From positions 1-64,000 of the forward strand of contig NBMI01000066.1 of NCBI GenBank assembly GCA_002085445.1: a stretch of 64,000 nucleotides of DNA, written 5' to 3'. The translations under genes were made by a program, and so were the position numbers. Below, one piece after another: positions 53,485 to 62,527 of this stretch (within the stretch, counting starts at the first letter, position 1; the number at the start of each line of letters is the position of its first letter). Origin of the DNA: Candidatus Parabeggiatoa sp. nov. 2. Lineage in GTDB: Bacteria > Pseudomonadota > Gammaproteobacteria > Beggiatoales > Beggiatoaceae. A model generated the notes under the pieces. The model did not search any database, was not told the origin of the DNA, and saw nothing but the letters and a program-made list of their open reading frames with translations.

Positions 53485-55188
53485 CTATAACTACAAGGAT
53501 TAGCTCCGCTGAACTTCGTTTCGTTATAATAACGGATTCGATTTTGAGAAGTTTTTTGCTTTGAACCTATCAAACAAATAACTACAAGGATTCGTTATAA
53601 TAACGGATTATATCTTGACAGGTTTTGGGCTTTATCCGCTTAAATAACTACAAGGATTAGCTCCGCTGAACTTCGTTATAATAACGGATTCGATTTTGAG
53701 ACGTTTTGACTTTGAACCTTTCAAACAAATAACTACAAGGATTCGTTATAATAACGGATTATATCTTGACAGGTTTTGGGCTTTATCCGCTTAAATAACT
53801 ACAAGGATTAGCTCCGCTGAACTTTAATAACGGATTCGATTTTGAGACGTTTTGGCTTTAAACCTATCAATTATTATCCGTATCGATTAACGAATTCCTG
53901 TAGTTATTATCCGTTATTATAACGAATCCTTGTAGTTGTTGTTTATTAATCCGTTCTTATAACGAATCCTTGTAGTTGTTGTTTATTAATCCTTTATTAT
54001 AACGAATCCTTGTAGTTGTTGTTTATTAATCCTTTATTATAACGAATCCTTGTAGTTGTTGTTTATTAATCCTTTATTATAACGAATCGGCCTGTAGTTA
54101 TCCGTTAAACTATAACAACTACAAGGATTAGCTTCGCTGAACTTCGTTTCGTTATAATAACGGATTCGATTTTGAGAAGTTTTGGCTTTAAACCTATCAA
54201 TTATTATCCGTATCGATTAACGAATTCCTGTAGTTATTATCCGTATCGATTAACGAATCGGCCTGTAGTTATCCGTTATTATAACGAATCCTTGTAGTTA
54301 TCCGTTATTATAACGAATCGGCCTGTAGTTATTATCCGTTCTTATAACGAAACGAAGTTCAGCGGAGCTAATCCATGTAGTTTATTAGTGCGTCGTTTTT
54401 AGTTTGGCAGGACTTGCTGTAATTGACGGATAATTTTCATGACGGTGGGTTACGCTCAATGCCCTTAAGTGTTATTGACCTATATTTTTAGGGTTATTTA
54501 GGCTATCTGATTTGAGGGCCATAAAATAGTTTGGATGCTTTCAAATTAGGTTATGGCCCCCTGTCGCGCTTCAAATTCGCTTATCCGCGTAATTAGTTGT
54601 ACTCTATTATTACAAATTCGCTTATCCGCGTAATTCCTTGTACTCTATTACTACAAATTCGCTTATCCGCGTAATTCGTTGTACTCTATTATTACAAATT
54701 CGCTTATCCGCGTAATTCGTTGTACTCTATTACTATAAATTCGCTTATCCGCGTAATCAGGAGTCGGCCAACTTTAGTTTGGCAGGACTGCTATAATTGA
54801 CGGATAATTTTCATGACGGTGGGTTACGCTCAATGCCATCCATTAAGTTAAGGCGAACTGTTATTAACCTATAATATTTACGGTTATTTAGGCTATCTGA
54901 TTTGAGGGCCATAAAATAGTTTGAATGCTTTCAAATTAAGTTATGGCCCCCTATTTGTTTTAAAAAATCCGATGTCTTTAAGACATCGGATTTTTAGTCA
55001 AACAGTTCAGCGGAGCTAATCCTTGTAGTTATAATCCTTTATTATAACGAATCTGCCTGTAGTTGTTGTTTATTAATCCTTTATTATAACGAATCCCTGT
55101 AGTTATCCGTTATTATAACGAATCGGCCTGTAGTTTGCTGTTGTGCCAAAGCTAAAGCTTTGGACTCCAACTGCCAAAAAATACGACA
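53485..55188. repeat. 1.7-kb repeat block: B arrays, two C elements, A array
   Basis: About 17 B-type units in both orientations (53485-54380), some with the insert AGCTCCGCTGAACTTCG; a C element (about 54400-54575); five A units (54576-54755); another C element (about 54765-54957); a hairpin with arms AAATCCGATGTCTT (54963-54995) ending in T5; three more B units (55010-55135); and a CCAAAGCTAAAGCTTTGG hairpin (55146-55163). No gene is seen on either strand. Confidence 0.85.
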
Positions 55189-56442
55189 ATGCACAACGAA
55201 ATTGAAACCAAACTCGCCAGAGCGCGTACCAAGCTCATCATGGACAAACCCTTTCTAGGCGCCTTAGTACTTCGCCTACACAGCCGAGCCGCCGAACCAA
55301 AATGGTGTCCCACCAGCGCCATCGATGCGCGGCATTTCTACTACAACCCCGACTACATAGATGCACTCAACCTCGAACAAGTGCAATTTGTATTAGCACA
55401 CGAAGCCCTACACTGCGCCCTCTCCCACTTTGCTCGCCGTCAACACCGCAACAAATTCCGCTGGGATTTAGCCTGTGACTACGCCATCAACCCGCTCTTA
55501 CTAAAAGACGGCCTAACCCCACCTCCCGGCGTCTGGGTAGACGAAAGCCATGAAGGCATGACAGCCGAAGAAATCTACCCCACCATCGACGAAAACAACT
55601 CCGATGAGCCAATGGACAGGCATATCTACGACGGCGAACAACAAAGCCAGCCTGATGGACAAGGCAGTAGTCCCACCGAACAACCCAACGAAGCCGGCGA
55701 TAATCCAGGACAAAGTTGCGAAGACAGCGGCCAAAATCAACCAGAACCCGGCCAAGGACAACCTGAACCCAAACCCGGTGGCGCTCCACAACCGCCTCCG
55801 TTAACCGACACCGAACGCCAAAACCTTGACACCCAATGGCAACAACGTCTCGCTGGGGCCGCCCAACAAGCCTTACAAGCTGGCAAACTCGGCGGCGCGA
55901 TGGCGCGAATGGTAGATCACCTATTACAACCCCAACTCCCTTGGCGCATGCTACTGGCACGCTACATGACAATGACAGCACGAGACGATTACACCTATAT
56001 GCGGCCCTCACGGCGCGAAGGCAGCGCCATTTTTCCCAGCCTCCGCAGTGCCCAATTAGAAATCGTCGTCGCGCTAGACACCAGCGGTTCTATCAGCGAC
56101 AACGAAATCGCCCAATGTCTCGCCGAAATCAACGCCCTCAAAGGACAAATGCGAGCCAGAATCACCTTACTCGCCTGTGACGCAACCCTGGCAGAAGACG
56201 GCCCGTGGACTTACGAACCTTGGGAAGACTTCACCGCCCCAGATGAATTTACCGGTGGCGGTGGCACCTCCTTCAAGCCCATCTTTGAATACGTCGACAA
56301 ACAAATGCAACAACCAGACTTACTGCTTTACTTCACCGACGCAGACGGCGAATTTCCCGAAACGATGCCAGCTTATCCGGTGATTTGGCTAATCAAAGGC
56401 AAAGGCAAAATACCTTGGGGACAACGAATTCAATTAAATTGA
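55189..56442 (+). CDS. VWA-like protein with HExxH metallopeptidase-like domain (DUF2201 type)
   Basis: A 417-residue protein. N-terminal putative metallopeptidase domain (about 1-130) has AHEALHCALSHFARR with HEALH at 71-75 and WDLACDYAINPLL. A Pro/Gln/Gly-rich linker (about 145-205) leads to a C-terminal VWA-like domain with MIDAS IVVALDTSGSIS (Asp297) and GGGGTSFKPIF (near 360). This combination is the usual partner of MoxR-type ATPases; the ATPase at 44091 is the likely mate, now 10 kb away on the same strand. No ribosome site is evident before the ATG. Confidence 0.88.
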   Translation: MHNEIETKLARARTKLIMDKPFLGALVLRLHSRAAEPKWCPTSAIDARHFYYNPDYIDALNLEQVQFVLAHEALHCALSHFARRQHRNKFRWDLACDYAINPLLLKDGLTPPPGVWVDESHEGMTAEEIYPTIDENNSDEPMDRHIYDGEQQSQPDGQGSSPTEQPNEAGDNPGQSCEDSGQNQPEPGQGQPEPKPGGAPQPPPLTDTERQNLDTQWQQRLAGAAQQALQAGKLGGAMARMVDHLLQPQLPWRMLLARYMTMTARDDYTYMRPSRREGSAIFPSLRSAQLEIVVALDTSGSISDNEIAQCLAEINALKGQMRARITLLACDATLAEDGPWTYEPWEDFTAPDEFTGGGGTSFKPIFEYVDKQMQQPDLLLYFTDADGEFPETMPAYPVIWLIKGKGKIPWGQRIQLN

Positions 56443-57037
56443 CGCAAGGAACGCAAAGATCACGTTGCACGTACTAAGTACAACGAATTACGCTAAGTAC
56501 AACGAATTACGCTAAGTACAACGAATTACGCTAAGTACAACGAATTACGCTAAGTACAACGAATTACGCGGATAAACGAATTTATTTTTCTCGCCTCTCG
56601 ATAAATGACAAAAGTCCCGACGAGAGGACGGAACTTTGTGCCCATGCTAATAACTACAAAGATTCGTTATAAGAAAGGATTTTATTTTGACAGGTTTTGG
56701 CTTTTATCCTATCAATTATTATCCGTATCGATTAACGAATCCTTATAGTTGTTGTTTATTAATCCGTTATTATAACGAATCCCTGTAGTTGTTGTTTATT
56801 AATCCGTTATTATAACGAATCCCTGTAGTTGTTGTTTATTAATCCGTTATTATAACGAATCCTTGTAGTTGTTGTTTATTAATCCGTTATTATAACGAAT
56901 CCTTGTAGTTGTTGTTTATTAATCCGTTCTTATAACGAATCCCTGTAGTTGTTGTTTATTAATCCGTTCTTATAACGAATCCTTGTAGTTATTATCCGTT
57001 ATTATAACGAATCCTTGTAGTTTGCAGTGTGCCAAAG
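56443..57037. repeat. Reverse A array and B array
   Basis: Five reverse A-type units (AAGTACAACGAATTACGC) at 56475-56580, then about 11 B-type units (TTATAACGAATCCTTGTAGT with TGTTGTTTATTAATCCG linkers, 35-37 bp period) at 56650-57025. The period is very regular here. No gene. Confidence 0.85.
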
Positions 57038-57661
57038 CTAAAGCTCCAACTGACTTTGGATGTAGTTGTAGCCTTTTTCAAAGTTGAAAAACAACTGACA
57101 ATTGTGACTATCGAAAGTGGCATGGATGTCGGGTTTGTTGAAATCTCTTGAAATTCCGGTCATAAAACACTTTTGCCCGGCAGTCTGGGTACCCAAGTGA
57201 TGAACGACAGAGGCGCAAACGATTGACTCTTGAATAGACAGCTCAAGCGGTTTTCCCCGAAATTTAACCGCTAAACTCAGCACCTCTGGTGCCATGGGGA
57301 TGACTTCACACATTTTAAAAATCCGACCAAGCGTTTGGTGCAACCTTTGCGCTTCGGCTTCGTTAGTTTGTACCAAATTGGTAACGACATTTTCCAAGGC
57401 ATCAACCCGATTTTTAGGAAGTACAGCAGCGCGTGATAACTGTTGAAGCTCCACTCTGATTTCCTGCCTCAGACCGTTTTTCGCATTGCCTCTTCTGACA
57501 AAAGCTTCATAAGGCTTGGCAAGACAAAAAGTGGGTAACACCAAACGTGCTTTACCTAATTCGCACAGTGACAGGATTTGTTGACAACTTTGGTACTGTT
57601 CCTGCAAAAAAGCGAGTTCCAAGACAAAATGGGATTCAATATAAACCGTCATCATATTCAT
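57038..57661 (-). CDS. PIN-domain-like protein
   Basis: A 207-residue protein with PIN-like (VapC-type ribonuclease) layout. VYIESHFVLELAF at residues 6-18 occupies the place of the first acidic strand (usually YIDTNVLLEL; here Glu replaces Asp), a long helical middle follows, and IQESIVCASVV plus CFMTGISRDFNKPDIHATF (about 165-185) match the later acidic positions. It overlaps the upstream gene by 26 bases, so the two are one unit. It may be the nuclease half of a toxin-antitoxin-like or defence pair. The altered first acid leaves activity uncertain. Confidence 0.7.
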   Translation of the reverse strand: MNMMTVYIESHFVLELAFLQEQYQSCQQILSLCELGKARLVLPTFCLAKPYEAFVRRGNAKNGLRQEIRVELQQLSRAAVLPKNRVDALENVVTNLVQTNEAEAQRLHQTLGRIFKMCEVIPMAPEVLSLAVKFRGKPLELSIQESIVCASVVHHLGTQTAGQKCFMTGISRDFNKPDIHATFDSHNCQLFFNFEKGYNYIQSQLEL

Positions 57662-58133
57662 CTCTCGTGATTAATTGTCCGTGCTTAATCGCTTCAAATA
57701 AACCAGACTCAAAGAGCCACGCCTGATTCTGTTCAAGTTGCCAGTCGGGATACCGAGAACAAATCTCCGTTTTTTCATCCACAATTTGGAGCAGATCGAA
57801 CCAACCATTGACAAGCAACTCAAATGAAGAGCGGTTTAGCTTATCTGGCGATAATCCTGATCTCTTTAAAAAGCCCCGTAGGCTAAATCGGGGAGCCATC
57901 TCATAAGTGGGGTTGAGTATGCCTTCGTCTTCAGCCTCTTTCCACAAATAAAAATTGTCTGGTGACGCAATCACAAAGAAAGGCGTTTTTGGTAATTCCG
58001 TGTTCAGATAAAGATTCCTGCGATATTCAGCAACCCATTCGCGGGATTTTTCGCACTGATTCAAAGTGACAACGACAAGAACTAATTGGCGTTTTTCATT
58101 GTACACCAAAATGTCTCCTAGATATTTTTTCAT
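57636..58133 (-). CDS. Restriction-endonuclease-fold-like partner of the PIN protein
   Basis: A 165-residue protein beginning KKYLGDILVYNEKRQLVLVVV, like the start of type I R/Mrr-like endonuclease-fold domains found in cyanobacteria (usually ...DILVYN...LIVEVK), followed by SREWVAEYRRNLYLNTELP and FFVIASPDNFYLWKE. The catalytic E-x-K is replaced (VVTLNQ), so it is probably not a nuclease but a binding module. It comes first in the transcript and overlaps the PIN gene. A TAACTGA array lies just upstream (58146-58184) and weak TGAGGAAT before the ATG. Confidence 0.7.
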   Translation of the reverse strand: MKKYLGDILVYNEKRQLVLVVVTLNQCEKSREWVAEYRRNLYLNTELPKTPFFVIASPDNFYLWKEAEDEGILNPTYEMAPRFSLRGFLKRSGLSPDKLNRSSFELLVNGWFDLLQIVDEKTEICSRYPDWQLEQNQAWLFESGLFEAIKHGQLITRDEYDDGLY

Positions 58134-58517
58134 GGTTTATTCCTCAGTGTTCAGTTATCAGTTATCAGTGATCAGTTATCAGGAGTTTGGCAGTGCTAAA
58201 AAAGCTCAAAATCAACACCCCACCCTCACTGCCATTAAGTTAAGCAACAAAACACCTACAAAAAGTATCAATAATGAAGCGCGACAGAGGGCCCCTTACT
58301 AATAATTAATGATTAATAATTAATTGTGAATTATTAATTTATGGCCCTCAAAATCGATAGTTCAAATAACCCTAAAAAATAGGTAAATAACAGGGCCCGC
58401 GTATCACTACTCGGCCATTAGTTAGTTTGGACGACTGCCAAACTAAAGTTTGGACTCCGGTTGCCAAACTAAAGTTTGGACTCCTGATCACTGTTCACTG
58501 ATTAGGCTGAAGGCTGT
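58134..58517. repeat. TAACTGA array, reverse C element and hairpins
   Basis: Reverse TAACTGA heptamers at 58146-58184 (upstream of the minus-strand gene), a reverse C element (about 58225-58400) into which TAATAATTAATGATTAATA repeats have been inserted, and CCAAACTAAAGTTTGG hairpins (58438-58475). No gene. Confidence 0.8.
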
Positions 58518-60239
58518 TTAGGCGTTAGGGGCCGGTGTGTTTTCGCTCTGGGCAACTGGCGTCACTTTGGGAATCATTCCCGCCGTCATGCCATTGAGGC
58601 CGTGTTCTACATTCAAACCTAGCTCTTTCAATATGTTATCCAATAGCGGCGCATGCATCCGATAACGCAGGGCCGCATTGGTGACTTGATCGGCTAGGTT
58701 GCCGCTATTAGCAACTTCTCCATGACTGCCACCGGTGTTGAGGCCTTCAACTTGGTAAATCTTAATGCCTTCAATTCTCTCCATCGGCTTGACGCTTTGT
58801 TCAATAATGGTGGGTAGTTGTTCAAGGGTTTTGAGTTTAATCTGCATTTCAATTTGGGCTTCGGAGAGCGTATTGGCGGCCTCGTTGATTTGACGTTTGC
58901 CTTCTGCTTCCACTTTATAACGCTGCTCATCAGCTACGGCGCGAATTTTGATGGCTTCGGCCTCGGCTTCGGCCGATATTTTTTGGGCATCGGCCTCACC
59001 TTGGGCGCGGAAACGAACCGCTTCGGCATGATCATCTGCGGCCTGCTTTTCGGCCGCCGCGCCAGCGGTGGCGGCGATGGCTTCTCGCTCGGCCTCCTTA
59101 CTAGCCTTAATGAGTTCAATTTGTTTTTGACGATCCGCTTGGGCGACTTCGCGGGAGGTGATGACCGATTCCTCAGCTTTGGCAGCTTCAGCACGGGCAA
59201 TATCTGCCTCCGCCTTGGCTTCTGATTCTTCCTTGGATTTGTTGGCGATGGCAATAGCTCTTTCTTGTTCGGCCAACTCAATGGACTGTTTGCGCTCAAT
59301 TTCGGCCGCTTCCACCGCCTTGTTTTGCGCGATCTCTTTTTCGGCAATCGCCTGTTTCTTCTCAATCTCGGCCTGTTCTATCTGTTGTTGGGCGGCGATT
59401 TTTGCCTCTTGAGCGGCACGCTCCTGCTCGGCCTTTTGTTTGGCAATTTGAGCCGCTTGATCAGCGCGATAATTCTCCACTTCACGCTGTTGATTCATAT
59501 GGGCATATTCGGTGTCTCGGCTCAGTTCCAACTTTTTGCGCTCAGCTTCCAAATCCTTGGTTTGCACGGCTACCTGTGTATCTTGCTCAATATCGTTGCG
59601 CCGCTTTCTGCGTTCCTCGATGGATTGCGTCAGTTTGGTCAAACCTTCGGCATCAAAGGCATTGTTTGGGTTAAAGTACTCTTTGTCAGTCTGATCCAAA
59701 CCGGTAAGGGATACCGCTTCCAATTCCAGCCCGTTTTGTTGCAAATCTTCAGAAACGGCCACTTGCACTTCTTGGACAAAATCCACGCGCTGTTCATGGA
59801 GTTCTTCCATCGCCATCTTGGCAGCGACGGCACGCAGAGCATCAACGAATTTGCCCTCAATCAATTCCAATATCTGTTTAACGTCCATGGTACGCTTGCC
59901 GAGCGTCTGGGCGGCGGTGGCGAGGGCCTCTTCATTGGGCGATACTCGCACATAGAATTCGGCCGTGACATCCACACGCATACGATCCTTAGTGATCAGC
60001 GCCCGCTCTTTATCCCGCGCTACCTCTAGGCGAATAGTGTTCATATTCACAGGTATCGTCTCGTGTACGATGGGCAGTACTAAGGCACCACCGTTCATAA
60101 TGACTTTTTGCCCACCCAAGCCAGTGCGAACAAAAGAGACTTCTTTGGTGGAGCGCCGGTAAAGTTTGGTAAAAATAAGGCCGATAGTGATAAGGGCGAT
60201 GATGACGAGAATGACGGGAATAATCAAAACATCTAACAT
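58518..60239 (-). CDS. yqiK: Flotillin-family protein YqiK
   Basis: A 573-residue flotillin of the YqiK type. One N-terminal membrane segment (LIIPVILVIIALITIGLIF), SPFH domain (about 30-200; VRTGLGGQKVIMNGGALVLP, RDKERALITKDRMRVDVTAEFYV), then an Ala/Glu/Lys coiled coil of some 250 residues (EIERKQ, AEADIARAEAAKAEE) and a C-terminal domain with EGIKIYQVEGL. Flotillins assemble membrane microdomains. AAGGAC precedes the ATG. The yqiJ gene is upstream on the same strand, 536 bases away, matching the yqiJ-yqiK operon of E. coli except for a repeat-filled gap. Confidence 0.93.
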   Translation of the reverse strand: MLDVLIIPVILVIIALITIGLIFTKLYRRSTKEVSFVRTGLGGQKVIMNGGALVLPIVHETIPVNMNTIRLEVARDKERALITKDRMRVDVTAEFYVRVSPNEEALATAAQTLGKRTMDVKQILELIEGKFVDALRAVAAKMAMEELHEQRVDFVQEVQVAVSEDLQQNGLELEAVSLTGLDQTDKEYFNPNNAFDAEGLTKLTQSIEERRKRRNDIEQDTQVAVQTKDLEAERKKLELSRDTEYAHMNQQREVENYRADQAAQIAKQKAEQERAAQEAKIAAQQQIEQAEIEKKQAIAEKEIAQNKAVEAAEIERKQSIELAEQERAIAIANKSKEESEAKAEADIARAEAAKAEESVITSREVAQADRQKQIELIKASKEAEREAIAATAGAAAEKQAADDHAEAVRFRAQGEADAQKISAEAEAEAIKIRAVADEQRYKVEAEGKRQINEAANTLSEAQIEMQIKLKTLEQLPTIIEQSVKPMERIEGIKIYQVEGLNTGGSHGEVANSGNLADQVTNAALRYRMHAPLLDNILKELGLNVEHGLNGMTAGMIPKVTPVAQSENTPAPNA

Positions 60240-60775
60240 GGTTAAGTCCTTGGTAATGGGTAATAAATGAAAAATGAAAAATGAAAAATGAAAAATGGTA
60301 AGCTGCTAATCTAATGAAAAATGAAATTTACCGACTTCCAAAGCTAAAGCTTTGGATTCCAAAGTTTGGAGGTAATTTACTGATTTCCAAAGCTAAAGCT
60401 TTGGACTCCAAAACGACCTATTTTACCATTTCCAAAGCTTTGAGCTAATTTGGGTAAGCTACTAATGAAAAATAAAAAATGGCTAAGCAGCAATTGAAAA
60501 ATTAAAAATGGATAATAGCTAATGGCTAACGGGGAATATTCGCTATTCGCTATTCGACGCAAAAGTTTATCCAAAACTTTTGCCACGAAGCCATTCGCTA
60601 TTCCTTATTCGCTATTACCCATTACCAATTATACTCAGCACCGCTAAAAGTGATCTTGTTTCGCTCGTTACCGAGCGAAGCGAGATCAACTTCGTTATCG
60701 AACTCCGCTCGTTACTAAGTTTCCGAGCGATGCGAGATAAGTTTGTAACTAGAGTAAGTATACCAAAATTCGCCA
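60240..60775. repeat. Repeat-filled gap between yqiJ and yqiK
   Basis: AAAAATG heptamers (60266-60297), CCAAAGCTAAAGCTTTGG hairpins (60338-60356, 60388-60406), TTCGCTATTCGCTATTC repeats (60539-60620), and a CGCTCGTTAC/CGAGCGAAGCGAGAT repeat cluster (60655-60750). No gene. The gap is unusually long for an operon that is normally tight. Confidence 0.75.
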
Positions 60776-61438
60776 TTACTTTTCTAACAGCGGATTGGTA
60801 TTGCGTACCGCGAGGAATTTTCCTCCGACACGCTCTACTAATAATATTACATTTCCTTCAGAAAATTCTTCACCTTCTTCTTCAGGCTCTACCATAATTA
60901 AGTGGGTGGTGCCATAATTGTCTTTAAACTTGGCACGGGCTGGCCGGCCTTTTTTGGCGGTGCCCAAGGTGATGGTGGCTATTCGTCCAATAAAGGTATC
61001 TTCGGAAATCACTTCAGTTTCGTCGGTTGGCATAAGTTTACCAATGCTCCTTCCTAACACTCGCACCATAGGTAGCGATAAAAAAAAGGCCACTAATGCT
61101 GCCAACAGTGCCGGGAGCATAGTGCCTAAAATTTCTAGCGTAACCCCTTGCAGTGCATAACCGGTGAGGCCAAAAATTGTTAAGAAAATGACAAAAAGAA
61201 TCATAATGGGCACTCGGCCCACATTGAGCCAGCCGAACAATTTGCCAAGGGAGGAATTGGAGCCTACGTCACCGGTATCTGCGTCGGCTTGGACATCGAC
61301 ATCGGGCAAAAAGTGGCCGAATAAATTGGAAAGGCCAAACCCCAAAACGGTAGTGATACCTTCCAGTAAGGCAATGCCTAGCATAATGCACAAGGCGATG
61401 GTAAAAGGTAAATTATGAGGCTCTAAAATAAAAGTCAT
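60776..61438 (-). CDS. yqiJ: YqiJ/OB-fold membrane protein
   Basis: A 220-residue membrane protein: N-terminal helix (LPFTIALCIMLGIALLEGITT), two more membrane segments (about 78-98 and 105-128) and a C-terminal NfeD/OB-like cytoplasmic domain (FIGRIATITLGTAKKGRPARAKFKDNYG, near 150-178). This is the YqiJ pattern (DUF1449-like). YqiJ is the NfeD-type partner of the flotillin YqiK, which follows. AGGAAAA lies before the ATG. Confidence 0.88.
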   Translation of the reverse strand: MTFILEPHNLPFTIALCIMLGIALLEGITTVLGFGLSNLFGHFLPDVDVQADADTGDVGSNSSLGKLFGWLNVGRVPIMILFVIFLTIFGLTGYALQGVTLEILGTMLPALLAALVAFFLSLPMVRVLGRSIGKLMPTDETEVISEDTFIGRIATITLGTAKKGRPARAKFKDNYGTTHLIMVEPEEEGEEFSEGNVILLVERVGGKFLAVRNTNPLLEK

Positions 61439-62527
61439 TTTCAGATTTTCCTAAGTTGATGCGCTAGTAGCAATCATTACACAAAAATGCTGAAAATAAA
61501 ATAACTCGTAGTGATGATAAACCAAGTTTCTGGTTTTTTAGGACTAACGTTTTGCAGGCGCATTCCCGTTTTTACGGTTAAGTACAACGAATTACGCGGA
61601 TAAACGAATTTAGTACAATGAATTACGTGGATTAACCAATTTATACACACAGATGGCACAGAGTTACACAAAGAACACCTAAAAAAACGGCGTGTTTTTT
61701 TTAATTCAAACAGTTCTTGAGTAATTTTTGTTGTTCAAAAAGTTAAATTTGTTCCCTTGCTGAGTATAGTACAACTAATTGCGCGGATAAACGAATTAAG
61801 TACAACGAAACTTGCGTTTAGCGAACGCCTATATTGCTTTATCATAATTAAAATCCACCGATTGATAATTCTCCTTGAAAAAAGCGAACAAAACAGAAGC
61901 ATTTCTCGAATCATTCATGTCTAATAGCTCGTTTAAATTATTCGTTTATCGGCCCGCTTGTGTCGTTGTACTCAAGTACTCAACAGAAAAATTGACTTTA
62001 ATCAATCCTTATCGATAATCTAATCGTTATCGTTATTAACTTTCGTACCCGGAAAATGGGAATGCGCCCCGTTTTGCAGTCGTCCAAACAGGAGTCCAAA
62101 CGACGCTAAAGTTTCGCGGAGCGAAACTTTAGCGTCGTTTTTAGTTTGGCAGTCGATGAGTCCAAACTTTAGTTTGACAGTTGAAGAGTCCAAACGATCG
62201 GTCGGCAGTGCTAAAAAAGCTCAAAATCAACGCCCCACCCTCACTGCCATTAAGTTAAACAACAAAACACCTACAAAAAGTCTCAAACTGTAAGCGCGAC
62301 AGAGGTTTTTTTACTAATAATTAATGATTAATAATTAATTGTGAATTATTAATTTATGGCCCTCAAAATCGATAGTCTAAATAACCCTAAAAATATAGGT
62401 TAATAGCAAGAATCGCGCATCACTTCTCTGCCAAGCTAAAGTTTGGACTCGCGCTACCAAACTAAAGTTTGGATTCCTGATAACTGATAACTGATAACTG
62501 ATCACTGAAAATTGTCTAAAAACACTC
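61439..62527. repeat. 1.1-kb gene-free region before dsrS
   Basis: Reverse A-type units at 61578-61640 and 61769-61805 and a forward one near 61940, a strong hairpin at 62100-62139 (arms CGACGCTAAAGTTTCGC), CCAAACTTTAGTTTG hairpins, a reverse C element (about 62225-62400) with TAATTAATGATTAATA insert like that at 58225, and TAACTGA heptamers at 62477-62508 ending 20 bases before the dsrS ATG. Nothing coding is seen at 61800-62090. Confidence 0.75.

Noticed and set aside
45190-55135. Integron cassette array with attC sites
   Set aside because: The alternation of genes and repeats is cassette-like, but the C element lacks recognisable attC core sites and no integron integrase is present. Kept only as a general recombination idea.
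59265-60029. 254-codon plus-strand frame opposite yqiK
   Set aside because: It is the shadow of the Ala/Glu/Lys-rich coiled coil of yqiK and is rich in Leu/Phe as expected for an antisense frame; no motif.
61477-61671. Small minus-strand frame after yqiJ
   Set aside because: Most of it is translated A-type repeat; no ribosome site or domain.
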